Both the position numbers and the translations under genes were made by a program. The notes below the pieces were generated by a model that saw only the letters and a program-made list of their open reading frames with translations, ran no database searches and was not told the DNA's origin. From Streptomyces sp. Je 1-369 (GTDB lineage Bacteria; Actinomycetota; Actinomycetes; Streptomycetales; Streptomycetaceae), in assembly GCF_026810505.1 (NCBI RefSeq), contig NZ_CP101750.1, positions 2,013,448 through 2,077,447 of the forward strand: 64,000 nt of DNA, written 5' to 3'. This document shows positions 35,265-44,194 of this stretch, piece by piece (position 1 is the first letter of the stretch; the number at the start of each line of letters is the position of its first letter).

Positions 35265-36080
35265 TCAACGGGGCCCCTCCGCCACGGCACGGTCAACATC
35301 CGCCGGGTCCAGCTCATCGGCCCCGGCGCGCAGCCACAGAAAGTACTCGACGTTGCCGGAGGGTCCGGGCAGCGGGCTCGCGGTCACCCCGCGCACCCCG
35401 AGGCCGAGCCCCCACGCCTGCCGTGCCACGTTGCGCACGGCGTCCGCCCGCAGTTCGGCGCTGCGCACGACGCCGCCGCTGCCGAGCCGTTCCTTGCCGA
35501 CCTCGAACTGCGGCTTGACCATGAGGACGAGGTCCGCGTCGGGCGCCGCGCACCGCACCAGGGCGGGCAGCACCAGGCCGAGCGGGATGAAGGAGAGGTC
35601 CCCGACGACCACGTCGACGGGGATGTCGTCGATGGCTTCGAGCGTCAACTCGCGTACGTTCGTACGATCCTTCACGGTGACCCGGTCGTCGCTCTGCAGC
35701 GACCAGGCGAGCTGGCCGTACCCGACGTCGACGGCGACGACGTGCGCGGCGCCCGCGCGCAGCAGCACGTCGGTGAAGCCGCCGGTGGACGCGCCCGCGT
35801 CCAGCGCGCGGCGCCCCTCGACGGCCAGGCCCCGCGGCGCGAAGGCGGCGAGGGCGCCGGCGAGCTTGTGCCCGCCGCGCGAGACGTAGTCGGGGTCGTT
35901 GTCGTCCTGTGTCACCACGATCGCGGCGGCCGTCTCGACCTGCGTCGCCGCCTTGGTCGCGACGGTCCTGCCGACCGCGACCCGGCCTGCGGCGATCAGC
36001 TGGCTCGCGTGCTCGCGCGAGCGCGCGAGCTTCCTGCGGACCAGCTCGGCGTCGAGGCGGCGTCGTGCCACTCCTGCCAC
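35265..36080 (-). CDS. tlyA: TlyA-type rRNA 2'-O-methyltransferase
   Basis: 271 residues: S4 RNA-binding domain at the N-terminus ('RRRLDAELVRRKLARSREHA') and a FtsJ-like methyltransferase with SAM motif 'ALDAGASTGGFTDVLL' and 'VDVVVGDLSFIPL'. TlyA methylates 16S and/or 23S rRNA at the subunit interface and makes ribosomes sensitive to capreomycin-type drugs. GTG 36080 has AGGAG 10 bases upstream. Seven bases after the small hypothetical gene. Confidence 0.94.
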   Translation of the reverse strand: MAGVARRRLDAELVRRKLARSREHASQLIAAGRVAVGRTVATKAATQVETAAAIVVTQDDNDPDYVSRGGHKLAGALAAFAPRGLAVEGRRALDAGASTGGFTDVLLRAGAAHVVAVDVGYGQLAWSLQSDDRVTVKDRTNVRELTLEAIDDIPVDVVVGDLSFIPLGLVLPALVRCAAPDADLVLMVKPQFEVGKERLGSGGVVRSAELRADAVRNVARQAWGLGLGVRGVTASPLPGPSGNVEYFLWLRAGADELDPADVDRAVAEGPR

Positions 36081-36087
36081 GTTCGGT

Positions 36088-36402
36088 TCAGCTCCTGTCG
36101 TACGAAGATCGGGTTGCCGGTGGCCCGGTGGGGGCCGACGGTCCGGGGCGCGCGTCGAGCGCGGTCAGCGCGTCGCGCAGGCCCCGGTGTACATCCTCGT
36201 ACACCTCGATGTGGCCGTCCGTGGCGAGGTGGTCCGCGTCGCCGAGGCGGGCGAGACACGCGTCCACCTCGGTGTGGCCGGTGGGGATGCGCTCGACGCC
36301 GAGGGGCGCGGGGGCGGCGGGGTCGTACGAAGGATCGTCCGGAACCTGGCGCTCCGGCTCCACCGCCTCCCCCTGTTCGGGGCCCGCGAAAGAGTCGCTC
36401 AT
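36088..36402 (-). CDS. Small acidic hypothetical protein before tlyA
   Basis: 104 residues, acidic and Pro-rich at both ends, with a helical centre ('TEVDACLARLGDADHLA', 'VYEDVHRGLRDALTAL'). No known domain. Its stop is 7 bases before tlyA, so it is probably in the same transcript. Similar small proteins precede tlyA in other Streptomyces as I recall; function unknown. Confidence 0.75.
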   Translation of the reverse strand: MSDSFAGPEQGEAVEPERQVPDDPSYDPAAPAPLGVERIPTGHTEVDACLARLGDADHLATDGHIEVYEDVHRGLRDALTALDARPGPSAPTGPPATRSSYDRS

Positions 36403-36444
36403 GGCACGACGCTACCGCGAAGGCCTGGGGTACGGTCGATCACG

Positions 36445-36792
36445 ATGGCGACCATGGCGGAGTGCCGTACGGCACTCGACAGACTCTCGGACACCCTCGC
36501 GTCGGCCGACGGCGACGTGCGGAGTGCCGCTGCCCTGAACCGCTCGCTGAGCTGCCGCATCACCGATCTCGACGTCACCTTCACGGGCCGTCTCGAGAAC
36601 GGCCGGATCACGGTGCTCGACAGCCACCCGGGGCCGCCGCGCGAGAAGACGGAGATCCGCCTCGCGATGACCGGGGACGACCTGCTCGCGATGGTGGACG
36701 GCGAGCTCAACTTCGCGCGGGCGTGGGCGTCGGGCCGGGTGAAACTGGAAGCGGGCTTCCGTGACCTGCTGCGCCTCAGGTCGCTGCTTTAG
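36445..36792 (+). CDS. SCP2-like sterol-carrier domain protein
   Basis: 115 residues, single domain: 'DVTFTGRLENGRITVL' and 'LAMTGDDLLAMVDGELNFAR' fit the SCP-2 fold, which binds lipids in a hydrophobic tunnel. ATG 36445 lacks a ribosome site, and TACGGT lies 8 bases before it, so the mRNA may be leaderless. Its end overlaps the convergent ABC ATPase gene by 17 bases. Lipid ligand unknown. Confidence 0.85.
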   Translation: MATMAECRTALDRLSDTLASADGDVRSAAALNRSLSCRITDLDVTFTGRLENGRITVLDSHPGPPREKTEIRLAMTGDDLLAMVDGELNFARAWASGRVKLEAGFRDLLRLRSLL

Positions 36793-37660
36793 CCGACGAG
36801 GTCCCCGCTTCGACAGCTGTCCGCCGCCCCGCCCGCGCCGCCGGAACCACCAGCGGCGTCCCCGTCTCCGGGTCGTCGATGATCTGGCAGTCGATCCCGA
36901 ACGCCTCCTTCACGAGCTCCGCCGTGACGATCTCGGACGGCGCGCCCTCGGCGAGCACCGCGCCGTCGCGCAACGCGATGAGGTGCGTGGCGTAGCGGGC
37001 GGCGTGGTTGAGGTCGTGCAGGACGGCGACGAGCGTGCGGCCCTGCTCCTCGTGGAGTTCGGCGCAGAGGTCGAGTACGTCGAGCTGGTGCTGGATGTCG
37101 AGGAACGTCGTCGGCTCGTCCAGCAGGAGCAGCGGCGTCTGCTGGGCGAGCGCCATGGCGATCCAGACCCGCTGGCGCTGGCCGCCGGAGAGCTCGTCGA
37201 CGTACCGCTCGGCGAGTTCGCCGACGCCGGTCGAGGCCATGGACTCGTTGACGATCCGCTCGTCGTCCTCGGACCACTGCCGCAGCAGCCCCTGGTGGGG
37301 GTAGCGGCCGCGGGCGACCAGGTCGCCGACGGTGATGCCGTCGGGCGCGACGGACGACTGCGGGAGCAGCCCGAGCGTCTTGGCGACCTTCTTCGCGGGC
37401 ATCGACTGGATGACGTTCCCGTCGAGCAGGACGCGCCCCGTCGACGGCTTGAGCATGCGGGACAGGGCGCGCAGCAGCGTGGACTTGCCGCAGGCGTTGG
37501 GGCCCACGATCACGGTGAAGGAGTTGTCGGGGATCTCGACGGACAGCTTCTCCGCGATGACGCGCTGGTCATAGCCGAGGGTGACGTCGTCGGCGATGAG
37601 CCGGTTCACAGCAGCACGCTCCTGGTCGTGGGGTGGTACGAGGTCGCGGCGGGGCTTCAT
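36776..37660 (-). CDS. Ferric-siderophore ABC transporter, ATP-binding protein
   Basis: 294-aa FepC/FecE-type ATPase. Walker A 'VGPNACGKSTLL', signature 'ELSGGQRQRVW', Walker B 'LLLLDEPTTFLD', switch 'AVLHDLNHAARY'. ATG 37660 overlaps the permease stop (ATGA). Third gene of permease-permease-ATPase run that starts at the iron box. Confidence 0.95.
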   Translation of the reverse strand: MKPRRDLVPPHDQERAAVNRLIADDVTLGYDQRVIAEKLSVEIPDNSFTVIVGPNACGKSTLLRALSRMLKPSTGRVLLDGNVIQSMPAKKVAKTLGLLPQSSVAPDGITVGDLVARGRYPHQGLLRQWSEDDERIVNESMASTGVGELAERYVDELSGGQRQRVWIAMALAQQTPLLLLDEPTTFLDIQHQLDVLDLCAELHEEQGRTLVAVLHDLNHAARYATHLIALRDGAVLAEGAPSEIVTAELVKEAFGIDCQIIDDPETGTPLVVPAARAGRRTAVEAGTSSAKAAT

Positions 37661-38685
37661 ATCCGTCCCGCCTTGCGCTGGCTGACGAGCAGCCACAGCA
37701 GATAGACGCCGCCGAGCACGCCGGTGACGACACCGACGGGCAGCTGGTCGGCGCCGAAGGCCCGCTGCGAGGCCCAGTCCGCGACGATCAGGAGCGTGGC
37801 GCCCATGAACATGGCGGGCATCAGGTTGGGGCCCGGCGAGCGCGTCAGGCGGCGCGCCAGCTGGGGCGCGGTGAGCGCGACGAAGCTGACGGGGCCCGCG
37901 GCGGCGGTGGCGGCCGCGGTGAGCAGCACGGAGGCGGTCAGGAGCACGAACCGGGTGCGTTCGACGGGTACGCCGAGCGAGTTCGCGACGTCGTCGCCCA
38001 TCTCCAGCATCCGCAGCGGCCGCCCGTACAGGAGCACGAGGGGTACGAGGACGGCGCAGAGCACGAGGAGCGGCCAGACCTGCTTCCAGTCGCGGCCGTT
38101 GAGGGAGCCGGTCATCCAGACCACGGAACGCGCGGCGTCGACGAAGTCCGCCTTGGTGAGCAGATAGCCGTTGATGGCGGTGATGAACGCGGAGACGCCG
38201 ATGCCGACCAGGACGAGGCGGTAGCCGTGCACGCCGCGCTTCCAGGCGAGCAGGTAGATCGCGAGGCCGGTGACGAGACCGCCGACGAGCGCGCCGGCCG
38301 CGACCTGGGCCGCGCTGCCCTGGAACAGGACGATCATGGTGAGCGCCCCGGCGGTCGAGCCCTGCCCGAGGCCGAGCACGTCCGGGCTGCCCAGCGGATT
38401 GCGCGCGATGGACTGGAACAGCGCGCCGCCGAGCCCGAGGGCGGCGCCCACCAGGAGTCCGACGATGACCCGCGGCAGCCGCAGGTCGTTGATGATGAAC
38501 TCCTGCCCCGCGTCGCCGTTTCCGAGCAGGGTGCGGACGACGTCGGCGGCCGGGATGTAGAAGTCGCCGGTGCCGATCAGGACGACGCCGGAGGCGAGCG
38601 CGGCGATCACGAGGAAGGTGATGACCACGGCCGTGCGGACGTCGATGCGGACGGAGAGGCCGCCCCGGGTGCGTATCGCCTTCAC
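37657..38685 (-). CDS. Ferric-siderophore ABC transporter, permease (second)
   Basis: 342-aa FecCD-family permease with about nine hydrophobic helices. 'RLPRVIVGLLVGAALGLGGA' and 'LGSPDVLGLGQGS' are family blocks; 'MGDDVANSLGVPVERTR' is the cytoplasmic coupling helix. GTG 38685 overlaps the stop of the first permease. Forms a heterodimer with it. Confidence 0.95.
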   Translation of the reverse strand: MKAIRTRGGLSVRIDVRTAVVITFLVIAALASGVVLIGTGDFYIPAADVVRTLLGNGDAGQEFIINDLRLPRVIVGLLVGAALGLGGALFQSIARNPLGSPDVLGLGQGSTAGALTMIVLFQGSAAQVAAGALVGGLVTGLAIYLLAWKRGVHGYRLVLVGIGVSAFITAINGYLLTKADFVDAARSVVWMTGSLNGRDWKQVWPLLVLCAVLVPLVLLYGRPLRMLEMGDDVANSLGVPVERTRFVLLTASVLLTAAATAAAGPVSFVALTAPQLARRLTRSPGPNLMPAMFMGATLLIVADWASQRAFGADQLPVGVVTGVLGGVYLLWLLVSQRKAGRI

Positions 38686-39725
38686 AGCTGGGCCACCTTG
38701 CGCCGACGTACGAGGAAGATGAAGACCGGCGCACCGATGACCGCGGTCACGATGCCGACCTGGAGTTCGGCGGGCCGGGCCACGACGCGCCCGACGACGT
38801 CCGCGCCGAGCAGCAGGACGGGCGAGAGGACCGCCGAGTACGGCAGGATCCAGCGCAGGTCGGGCCCGGTGAAGGAGCGCACCATGTGCGGCACCATCAG
38901 GCCGACGAAGACGATCGGGCCGCAGGCGGCGGTCGCGGCCCCGCAGAGCAGCGTCGCCGCCGCCATGGACAGGACGCGGGTGCGCGTGAGGTGGGCGCCG
39001 AGCGCGCGGGCGGTGTCGTCGCCCATGGCCATGGCGTTCAGCGGCCTGGCCAGGGAGAGGGCGAGCACGGTGCCGATCGCGAGGAAGGGCAGCACCTGCT
39101 TGATGGTGTCCATGTTGGCGGAGGCGAGGGAGCCGACCGTCCAGAAGCGCATCTTGTTCAGCGCCGCGCCATCCATGATCATGACGGCCTGCAGATAGCC
39201 GTAGAGGGCGGCGCTGAGCGCGGTGCCCGCGAGCGCGAGCCGTACCGGCGTGGCTCCGCGTGATCCGCCGAGGAAGTAGAGCAGTACGCCGACGAGCAGC
39301 GCGCCGGTGAAGGCGAACCACACGTAGCCGCTGAGCGAGGTGACGCCGAAGAAGCTGATGGCGCTGACGACGGCGGCCGACGCCCCGAGGTTGATGCCGA
39401 GCAGTCCGGGGTCGGCCAGCGGGTTGCGGGTGAGCGCCTGGAGGACGGCGCCGGAGAGGCCGAGCGCGACACCGGCGAGCAGTCCGAGGAGGCTGCGGGC
39501 GAGCCGCTCACCGACCACGACGTCCCCGTACGTCCCGGTGTCCTGAAACAGTCCGTGCCAGACCTGGTCCATGGACATCGATTTGGCGCCGACCGCGATG
39601 CTCGCGAGGAACACGAGGAGCAGGACGGCCAGCGCGACGAGCAACCCGACGCTGCGTATCGCGCGGCGTCCGGGGGGCGCGGCGGCGGTCTCCGCGCGCG
39701 ATTCTGGGGGACTGTCGACCAACAC
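38682..39725 (-). CDS. Ferric-siderophore ABC transporter, permease (first)
   Basis: 347-aa FecCD-family permease: 'SLLGLLAGVALGLSGAVLQA', 'LADPGLLGINLGAS' and the coupling motif 'MGDDTARALGAHLTRTR'. Starts at GTG 39725, only 4 bases from an iron box that covers the promoter, so iron-dependent repression by DmdR/IdeR is expected. Divergent from the binding-protein gene. Confidence 0.94.
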   Translation of the reverse strand: MLVDSPPESRAETAAAPPGRRAIRSVGLLVALAVLLLVFLASIAVGAKSMSMDQVWHGLFQDTGTYGDVVVGERLARSLLGLLAGVALGLSGAVLQALTRNPLADPGLLGINLGASAAVVSAISFFGVTSLSGYVWFAFTGALLVGVLLYFLGGSRGATPVRLALAGTALSAALYGYLQAVMIMDGAALNKMRFWTVGSLASANMDTIKQVLPFLAIGTVLALSLARPLNAMAMGDDTARALGAHLTRTRVLSMAAATLLCGAATAACGPIVFVGLMVPHMVRSFTGPDLRWILPYSAVLSPVLLLGADVVGRVVARPAELQVGIVTAVIGAPVFIFLVRRRKVAQL

Positions 39726-39729
39726 CTGG

Positions 39730-39748
39730 TTAGGTTAGCCTACCCTCG
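39730..39748. promoter_or_regulatory. Iron box (DmdR1/IdeR site)
   Basis: TTAGGTTAGCCTACCCT matches the actinobacterial iron-box consensus (TTAGGTTAGGCTAACCTAA) through most of its length. It lies in the 53-base gap between the divergent siderophore permease and binding-protein genes and could control both. Confidence 0.85.
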
Positions 39749-39778
39749 CACTGGACTTCGACGAGAGAAGCACCGCCC

Positions 39779-40822
39779 ATGCGCGCAGCCCGGCGCTCCC
39801 CCTCACCTGCCCCGACCCGCCGCCGCGTACTCCTTACGGGCGGCGCCCTCGGCGTCGGCGCCCTGCTCACCGCGTGCGGCGACGGCGGCGCCTCCACCGA
39901 TCAGGACGGCAGGAACAGCCGGGGCGCCGGGTCCTGGAGTTTCAAGGACGACCGCGGCAGAACCGCCACGGCCGGACAGCTCCCGAAGAACATCGTCGCC
40001 TTCATCAGCACGGCAGCGGCCCTGCACGACTACGGCATCGAGTGCAAGGGTGTCTTCGGCCCCTCGAAGCCCATCGGCGGGAAGCCGAACCCGCAGGCCG
40101 GCGACCTGGACCTGAGGAAGCTCACCAGCCTCGGCACCGAGTGGGGCCAGTTCAGCATCGAGAAGTACGCGGCCCTCGAACCCGACCTGCTGATCAGCAA
40201 CATGTTCCCGGCGCCCGCCCTCTGGTACGTGCCCGAGGAGAGCAGCGAGAAGATCGCGTCGCTCGCCCCCACCGTCGGCATCAGCGTCGCCCGCGCCTCC
40301 CTCAAGGAACCGCTGAAGCGCTACGCCGAACTGGCCGCCTCCCTCGGCGCGGACCTGGAGACCGAGCGGGTGCGCGCCGCGAAAGCCCGCTTCCACCGCG
40401 CCGAACGGACCCTGCGCAAGGCCGCGGAGGCCAACCGCGGCCTCAAGGTCATGGCGATGACGGGCACCGCCGACCAGATGTACGTCGCCGTCCCCGACTC
40501 CTACTGCGACCTCAACTACTTCAAGGACCTCGGCGTCGAGTTCGTCGAGGGCGAGAAGAGCGACGAGTGGGGCTTCTGGGAGTTCTTCGGCTGGGAGAAC
40601 GCCGACCGTCACCACGCCGACCTCATCATGATCGACAACCGTACGTCCGCGCTCCCGCCCAAGGAGCTCGCGGAGAAACCCACCTGGAACGAGCTCCCGG
40701 CCGTCAAGGCGGGGCAGACCATCCCGTGGCCGATGGAAGAGCGCTACAGCTACGCCGGCTACGCACCCGTCCTCGAGCGGCTCGCCGCCGCCGTCGAGAA
40801 GTCGAAGAGGCTCAAGCGATGA
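39779..40822 (+). CDS. Siderophore-binding lipoprotein, Tat-type
   Basis: 347 residues. 'PTRRRVLLTGGALGVGALL' is a twin-arginine signal followed by the lipobox 'LLTAC', so it is exported folded and lipid-anchored. The body is a class III (FepB/FhuD-like) binding protein, with 'PKNIVAFISTAAALHDYGIE' near the N-terminus. ATG 39779. Its stop overlaps the start of the siderophore-interacting protein gene (ATGA). Siderophore identity cannot be told. Confidence 0.93.
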   Translation: MRAARRSPSPAPTRRRVLLTGGALGVGALLTACGDGGASTDQDGRNSRGAGSWSFKDDRGRTATAGQLPKNIVAFISTAAALHDYGIECKGVFGPSKPIGGKPNPQAGDLDLRKLTSLGTEWGQFSIEKYAALEPDLLISNMFPAPALWYVPEESSEKIASLAPTVGISVARASLKEPLKRYAELAASLGADLETERVRAAKARFHRAERTLRKAAEANRGLKVMAMTGTADQMYVAVPDSYCDLNYFKDLGVEFVEGEKSDEWGFWEFFGWENADRHHADLIMIDNRTSALPPKELAEKPTWNELPAVKAGQTIPWPMEERYSYAGYAPVLERLAAAVEKSKRLKR

Positions 40823-41652
40823 CAGACTCCCCGTACCAGTTCTTCGACGTCGACGTGGTGCGCGCCGAGCACGTCACCCCCGCCATGATCCGCGTGACGT
40901 TCACCGGCGCCGACCTGTCCCGCATGGCGACCGCCGGCCTCGACCAGCGCGTCAAGATCTTCCTGCCGCACCCGGGCCAGGACGCCCCGGTCATGCCGGA
41001 CACGTCGTCGGGCGACACCCTCGACTGGTACGCAGCCTGGTGCGACCTCGACCCTTCGGTACGGGGCATCATGCGCACGTACACGACCCGTGCACTGCGC
41101 CGCGACCCGGACGAGCTGATCATCGACTTCGCCGTGCACGGCCCCGCCCCGTCGCCCGCCGACGGCCCGGCGACCAGTTGGGCGCGGACCGCACGCCCGG
41201 GCTCCCGCATCGGCGTCCTCGCCCCGGTCGAGGAGGAGAACTCGGCATACGACTTCCGCCTCCCCGCCGGCACCGACTGGCTGCTCCTCGCCGCCGACGA
41301 GTCGGCGCTGCCCGCCGTCGCCAACATCCTGGAAACACTCCCGATGGGCCTGCCGACCCGCGTCTGGATCGAGGTCCACGACCTCGCCGACCGCCAGGAG
41401 CTGCCCACCGAGGCAGACGCCGAGATCCACTGGCTCACACGGGTGGGCACCACCGCGGACGCGATCCGCGGCACGGACCTCCCCGCCGGCACCCCCTACG
41501 CATGGATCGCGGGCGAGTCCGCGACCGTCAAGGCCGTCCGCCGCCACCTCGTCGGCGACCGCGGGCACGACCGCAAGCGGGTGTCGTTCTCGGGCTACTG
41601 GCGGGCGGGAACGACCACGGACCAGCTGATCGACTCCGGCGAAGCCGCCTGA
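40819..41652 (+). CDS. Siderophore-interacting protein (ferric reductase)
   Basis: 277-aa flavoprotein of the ViuB/SIP family that reduces ferric siderophores inside the cell. FAD-binding part 'IMRTYTTRALRRDPDELIID' (R-x-Y-T), NAD(P)H part 'WLLLAADESALPAVANIL', and the C-terminal 'VSFSGYWRAGTTTDQ' typical of SIPs. ATG 40819 is coupled to the binding-protein gene. Completes a full uptake and iron-release locus. Confidence 0.95.
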   Translation: MTDSPYQFFDVDVVRAEHVTPAMIRVTFTGADLSRMATAGLDQRVKIFLPHPGQDAPVMPDTSSGDTLDWYAAWCDLDPSVRGIMRTYTTRALRRDPDELIIDFAVHGPAPSPADGPATSWARTARPGSRIGVLAPVEEENSAYDFRLPAGTDWLLLAADESALPAVANILETLPMGLPTRVWIEVHDLADRQELPTEADAEIHWLTRVGTTADAIRGTDLPAGTPYAWIAGESATVKAVRRHLVGDRGHDRKRVSFSGYWRAGTTTDQLIDSGEAA

Positions 41653-41716
41653 CGAGCCCCTCGGCCGAGCAGACCCTTTGACCGGCCCCGCAGCCGGGCT
41701 ATCGGGCCCGGGGGTC

Positions 41717-42769
41717 TCACAACCCCAGCCGGGACAACGCCTTCCCCGCGTCAAGACCGCACGTGCCGTCCCCCGCCTCCGTCCAGGCCGCCGCACACAG
41801 GGCCCGCAACCCGTCCATGGCCTGACCCTCACCGTCCAGTACGAGCTCCTCACCCCGCACCGAAGCGGTCCAGCCCCCGCAACCGAACCCGCCGTCCACG
41901 GAGGTGACCTCCGGCTGGCCGGTGAGCATGCCGCGCAGATCCGCGTCCACATACGTCGGCCGGTGCTCCGGAGGCGCGGCGAGCAGCTGCGCGCCGTCCG
42001 TGACGCCGGTCAGCACGAGCAGCGAGTCCACCTCGCCGTTGAACGCCCCCTCGATGTCCGTGTCGAGCCGGTCGCCCACCACGAGCGGCCGCTCGGCGCC
42101 GGTCCGCAGGATCGTCTCGCGGTGCATCGGAGGCAGCGGCTTGCCCGCCACCCGCGGCTCCGCGCCCGTCGCGATCCGGACGACCTCGACCGCCGCACCG
42201 TTGCCGGGCGCGATACCGCGGGCGCTCGGGATGGTGAGGTCCGTGTTCGACGCGAACCACGGCACCCCGCGCGCGATGGCGAAACAGGCCTCCGCGAAAC
42301 GCCCCCACGCCATGTCCGGGCCGCCGTACCCCTGCACCACAGCCACCGGATCGTCATCGGCCGACTCGACCGGCTCGAGCCCCCGCTCGCGCAGCGCGAC
42401 CCGCAGCCCCTCACCACCGATCACAAGCACCCGCGCGCCCTGCGGCACATGCTCGCTCACCAGACGGGCCGCGGCCTGCGCCGACGTGATGACGTCCGAG
42501 CCGTCGGTCGGGATCCCCAGCTCCGTCAGATGCTCCGCCACCGCGTCCGGCGTCCGCAGTGCGTTGTTCGTGACGTACGCGAGGTGCATGCCGCCATCAC
42601 GCGCGGTGCCCAGCGAATCGACGGCGTGCGCGATGGCGTGTCCGCCCGCGTAGACCACCCCGTCGAGGTCGAGGAGAGCCGTGTCGTAGACCTCACTCAG
42701 CGCCCGTTCGCTGCCGTCCGGGCACGTCCTGACACGGTCATCTGTATTCCGGCTCGCGGCCTGGCTCAT
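41717..42769 (-). CDS. HAD-superfamily phosphatase, NagD type
   Basis: 350 residues. 'YDTALLDLDGVVYAGG' has the D-x-D nucleophile pair; 'TSAQAAARLVSEHV' and 'NTDLTIPSARGIAPGNGA' are typical of the NagD/PGP group; 'VVGDRLDTDIEGAFN' is the final metal motif. ATG 42769 follows GAGGAG. Likely removes phosphate from small sugar phosphates or phosphoglycolate. Often next to the DUF1015 gene in Streptomyces; here divergent from it. Confidence 0.92.
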   Translation of the reverse strand: MSQAASRNTDDRVRTCPDGSERALSEVYDTALLDLDGVVYAGGHAIAHAVDSLGTARDGGMHLAYVTNNALRTPDAVAEHLTELGIPTDGSDVITSAQAAARLVSEHVPQGARVLVIGGEGLRVALRERGLEPVESADDDPVAVVQGYGGPDMAWGRFAEACFAIARGVPWFASNTDLTIPSARGIAPGNGAAVEVVRIATGAEPRVAGKPLPPMHRETILRTGAERPLVVGDRLDTDIEGAFNGEVDSLLVLTGVTDGAQLLAAPPEHRPTYVDADLRGMLTGQPEVTSVDGGFGCGGWTASVRGEELVLDGEGQAMDGLRALCAAAWTEAGDGTCGLDAGKALSRLGL

Positions 42770-42841
42770 TACGCATCGCTCCTCGCTCGATCCCACTCCC
42801 CCGATCATCGCTCATGCCACTGACACACATACGATGCCCTA

Positions 42842-44134
42842 ATGAACACAGCGGGTCACAACGACGTCACCGGCCTCGATCTGATCCCGTTCCGGGGTGT
42901 GCGCTACGTCCCCGAACGGGTCGGCAGTCTCGCCGCGGTGACCTCACCGCCCTACGACGTGGTCGTACGGCCGGACGGCCTGCTCCACCTGGAATCCGCC
43001 GACCCGCACAACATCGTCCGGCTGATCCTCCCGCAGGCCACCACCCCGGCAGTCCGCAACCAGCAGGCCGCCGACACCCTTCACACCTGGCTCGCCGAGG
43101 GCGTCCTCGCCCCCGACGCCGAGCCCAGCCTGTACGTCTACGAACAGCGGGACGGCGACATCCTGCAGCGCGGCGTCATCGGCGCGCTCCGCCTCTCGGA
43201 GGCCGCGGACGGCATCGTCCTCCCCCACGAAGGCGTCATGCCGCACGTCGTCGAGGACCGCGCCGCCCTGATGCAGGCGACCTCCGCGAACCTGGAGCCG
43301 CTGCTCCTGACGTACCGCAGCGACGACCCCGACGGCGAGACCGAGCCCGCCGGAGCGACGGCCGTGGTCGAACGCACCGCCCGCCGCGAGCCGCTCCTCT
43401 CGACGACCACGGAGGACGGCTTCCACCACCGCCTGTGGGCCGTCACGGACCCCGCGGAGATCGCCGAGATCCAGTCGGACCTCGCCCACCACCAGGCCCT
43501 GATCGCGGACGGCCACCACCGCTGGGCGACCAACCTGCGCCTGCGCGCCGAGCACCCGTCACCGAGCGCCTGGGACTACGGCCTGGTACTCCTCGTCGAC
43601 ACGGCCCGCTATCCGCTGCGCGTCCGCGCCATCCACCGCTACCTCCACCGCCTGCCGGTGGCCGACGCCCTCGCCGCCCTCGGGGACTCCTTCCGCATAC
43701 GGACCGTCGAGGGACCGCTCGACCACGCCCTGGAAGCTCTGGCCGAGACGGCGGCGAAGGGCAACGCCTTCGTGCTCGCCGGCGACGGCGCCTTCCACCT
43801 CATCGACCACCCGTCCCCGGAGCTCCTGGCCCGTACGGTGCCGAACGACCACCCCGTGGCCTGGCGCACCCTCGACGCGACGGTCCTGCACTCCACGCTC
43901 CTCGACCACGTGTGGCAGATCCCGGACACCCCGGACCACATCGCGTACATCCATGACACCGCGGCGACGGTCGAGAAGGCGGAACGCGACGGCGGCACGG
44001 CGATCCTGATGCATCCGGTACGCGAAGAGGTCGTCCGCGACCTGGCCCGGCAGGGCGTCACGATGCCCCGCAAGTCGACATCGTTCGGCCCGAAGCCGGC
44101 GACGGGCCTGGTACTCCGAGACCTCACCTTCTGA
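42842..44134 (+). CDS. DUF1015 family protein
   Basis: 430 residues of the DUF1015 family. Motifs: 'FRGVRYVPERVGSLAAVTSP' at the N-terminus, 'PPYDVV' and 'LIADGHHRWAT', which looks like an active site. No signal peptide. Function is not established to my knowledge. ATG 42842 has no ribosome site; TACGAT lies 7 bases before the A of ATG, so transcription may start at the ATG (leaderless). Confidence 0.9.
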   Translation: MNTAGHNDVTGLDLIPFRGVRYVPERVGSLAAVTSPPYDVVVRPDGLLHLESADPHNIVRLILPQATTPAVRNQQAADTLHTWLAEGVLAPDAEPSLYVYEQRDGDILQRGVIGALRLSEAADGIVLPHEGVMPHVVEDRAALMQATSANLEPLLLTYRSDDPDGETEPAGATAVVERTARREPLLSTTTEDGFHHRLWAVTDPAEIAEIQSDLAHHQALIADGHHRWATNLRLRAEHPSPSAWDYGLVLLVDTARYPLRVRAIHRYLHRLPVADALAALGDSFRIRTVEGPLDHALEALAETAAKGNAFVLAGDGAFHLIDHPSPELLARTVPNDHPVAWRTLDATVLHSTLLDHVWQIPDTPDHIAYIHDTAATVEKAERDGGTAILMHPVREEVVRDLARQGVTMPRKSTSFGPKPATGLVLRDLTF

Positions 44135-44149
44135 CGTCCGGACACGCAA

Positions 44150-44182
44150 AAGGGCGGGCCCCTCAGAGAGGAGCCCGCCCTT
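44150..44182. terminator. Two-way terminator between DUF1015 and repeat-rich genes
   Basis: AAGGGCGGGC (44150-44159) pairs with GCCCGCCCTT (44173-44182); A-rich before, placed between convergent genes. Confidence 0.8.
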
Positions 44183-44194
44183 CGACGCTACGCG

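Noticed and set aside
36776..41652. Siderophore biosynthesis cluster
   Set aside because: Only uptake and reductase genes are present; no NRPS or NIS synthetase.
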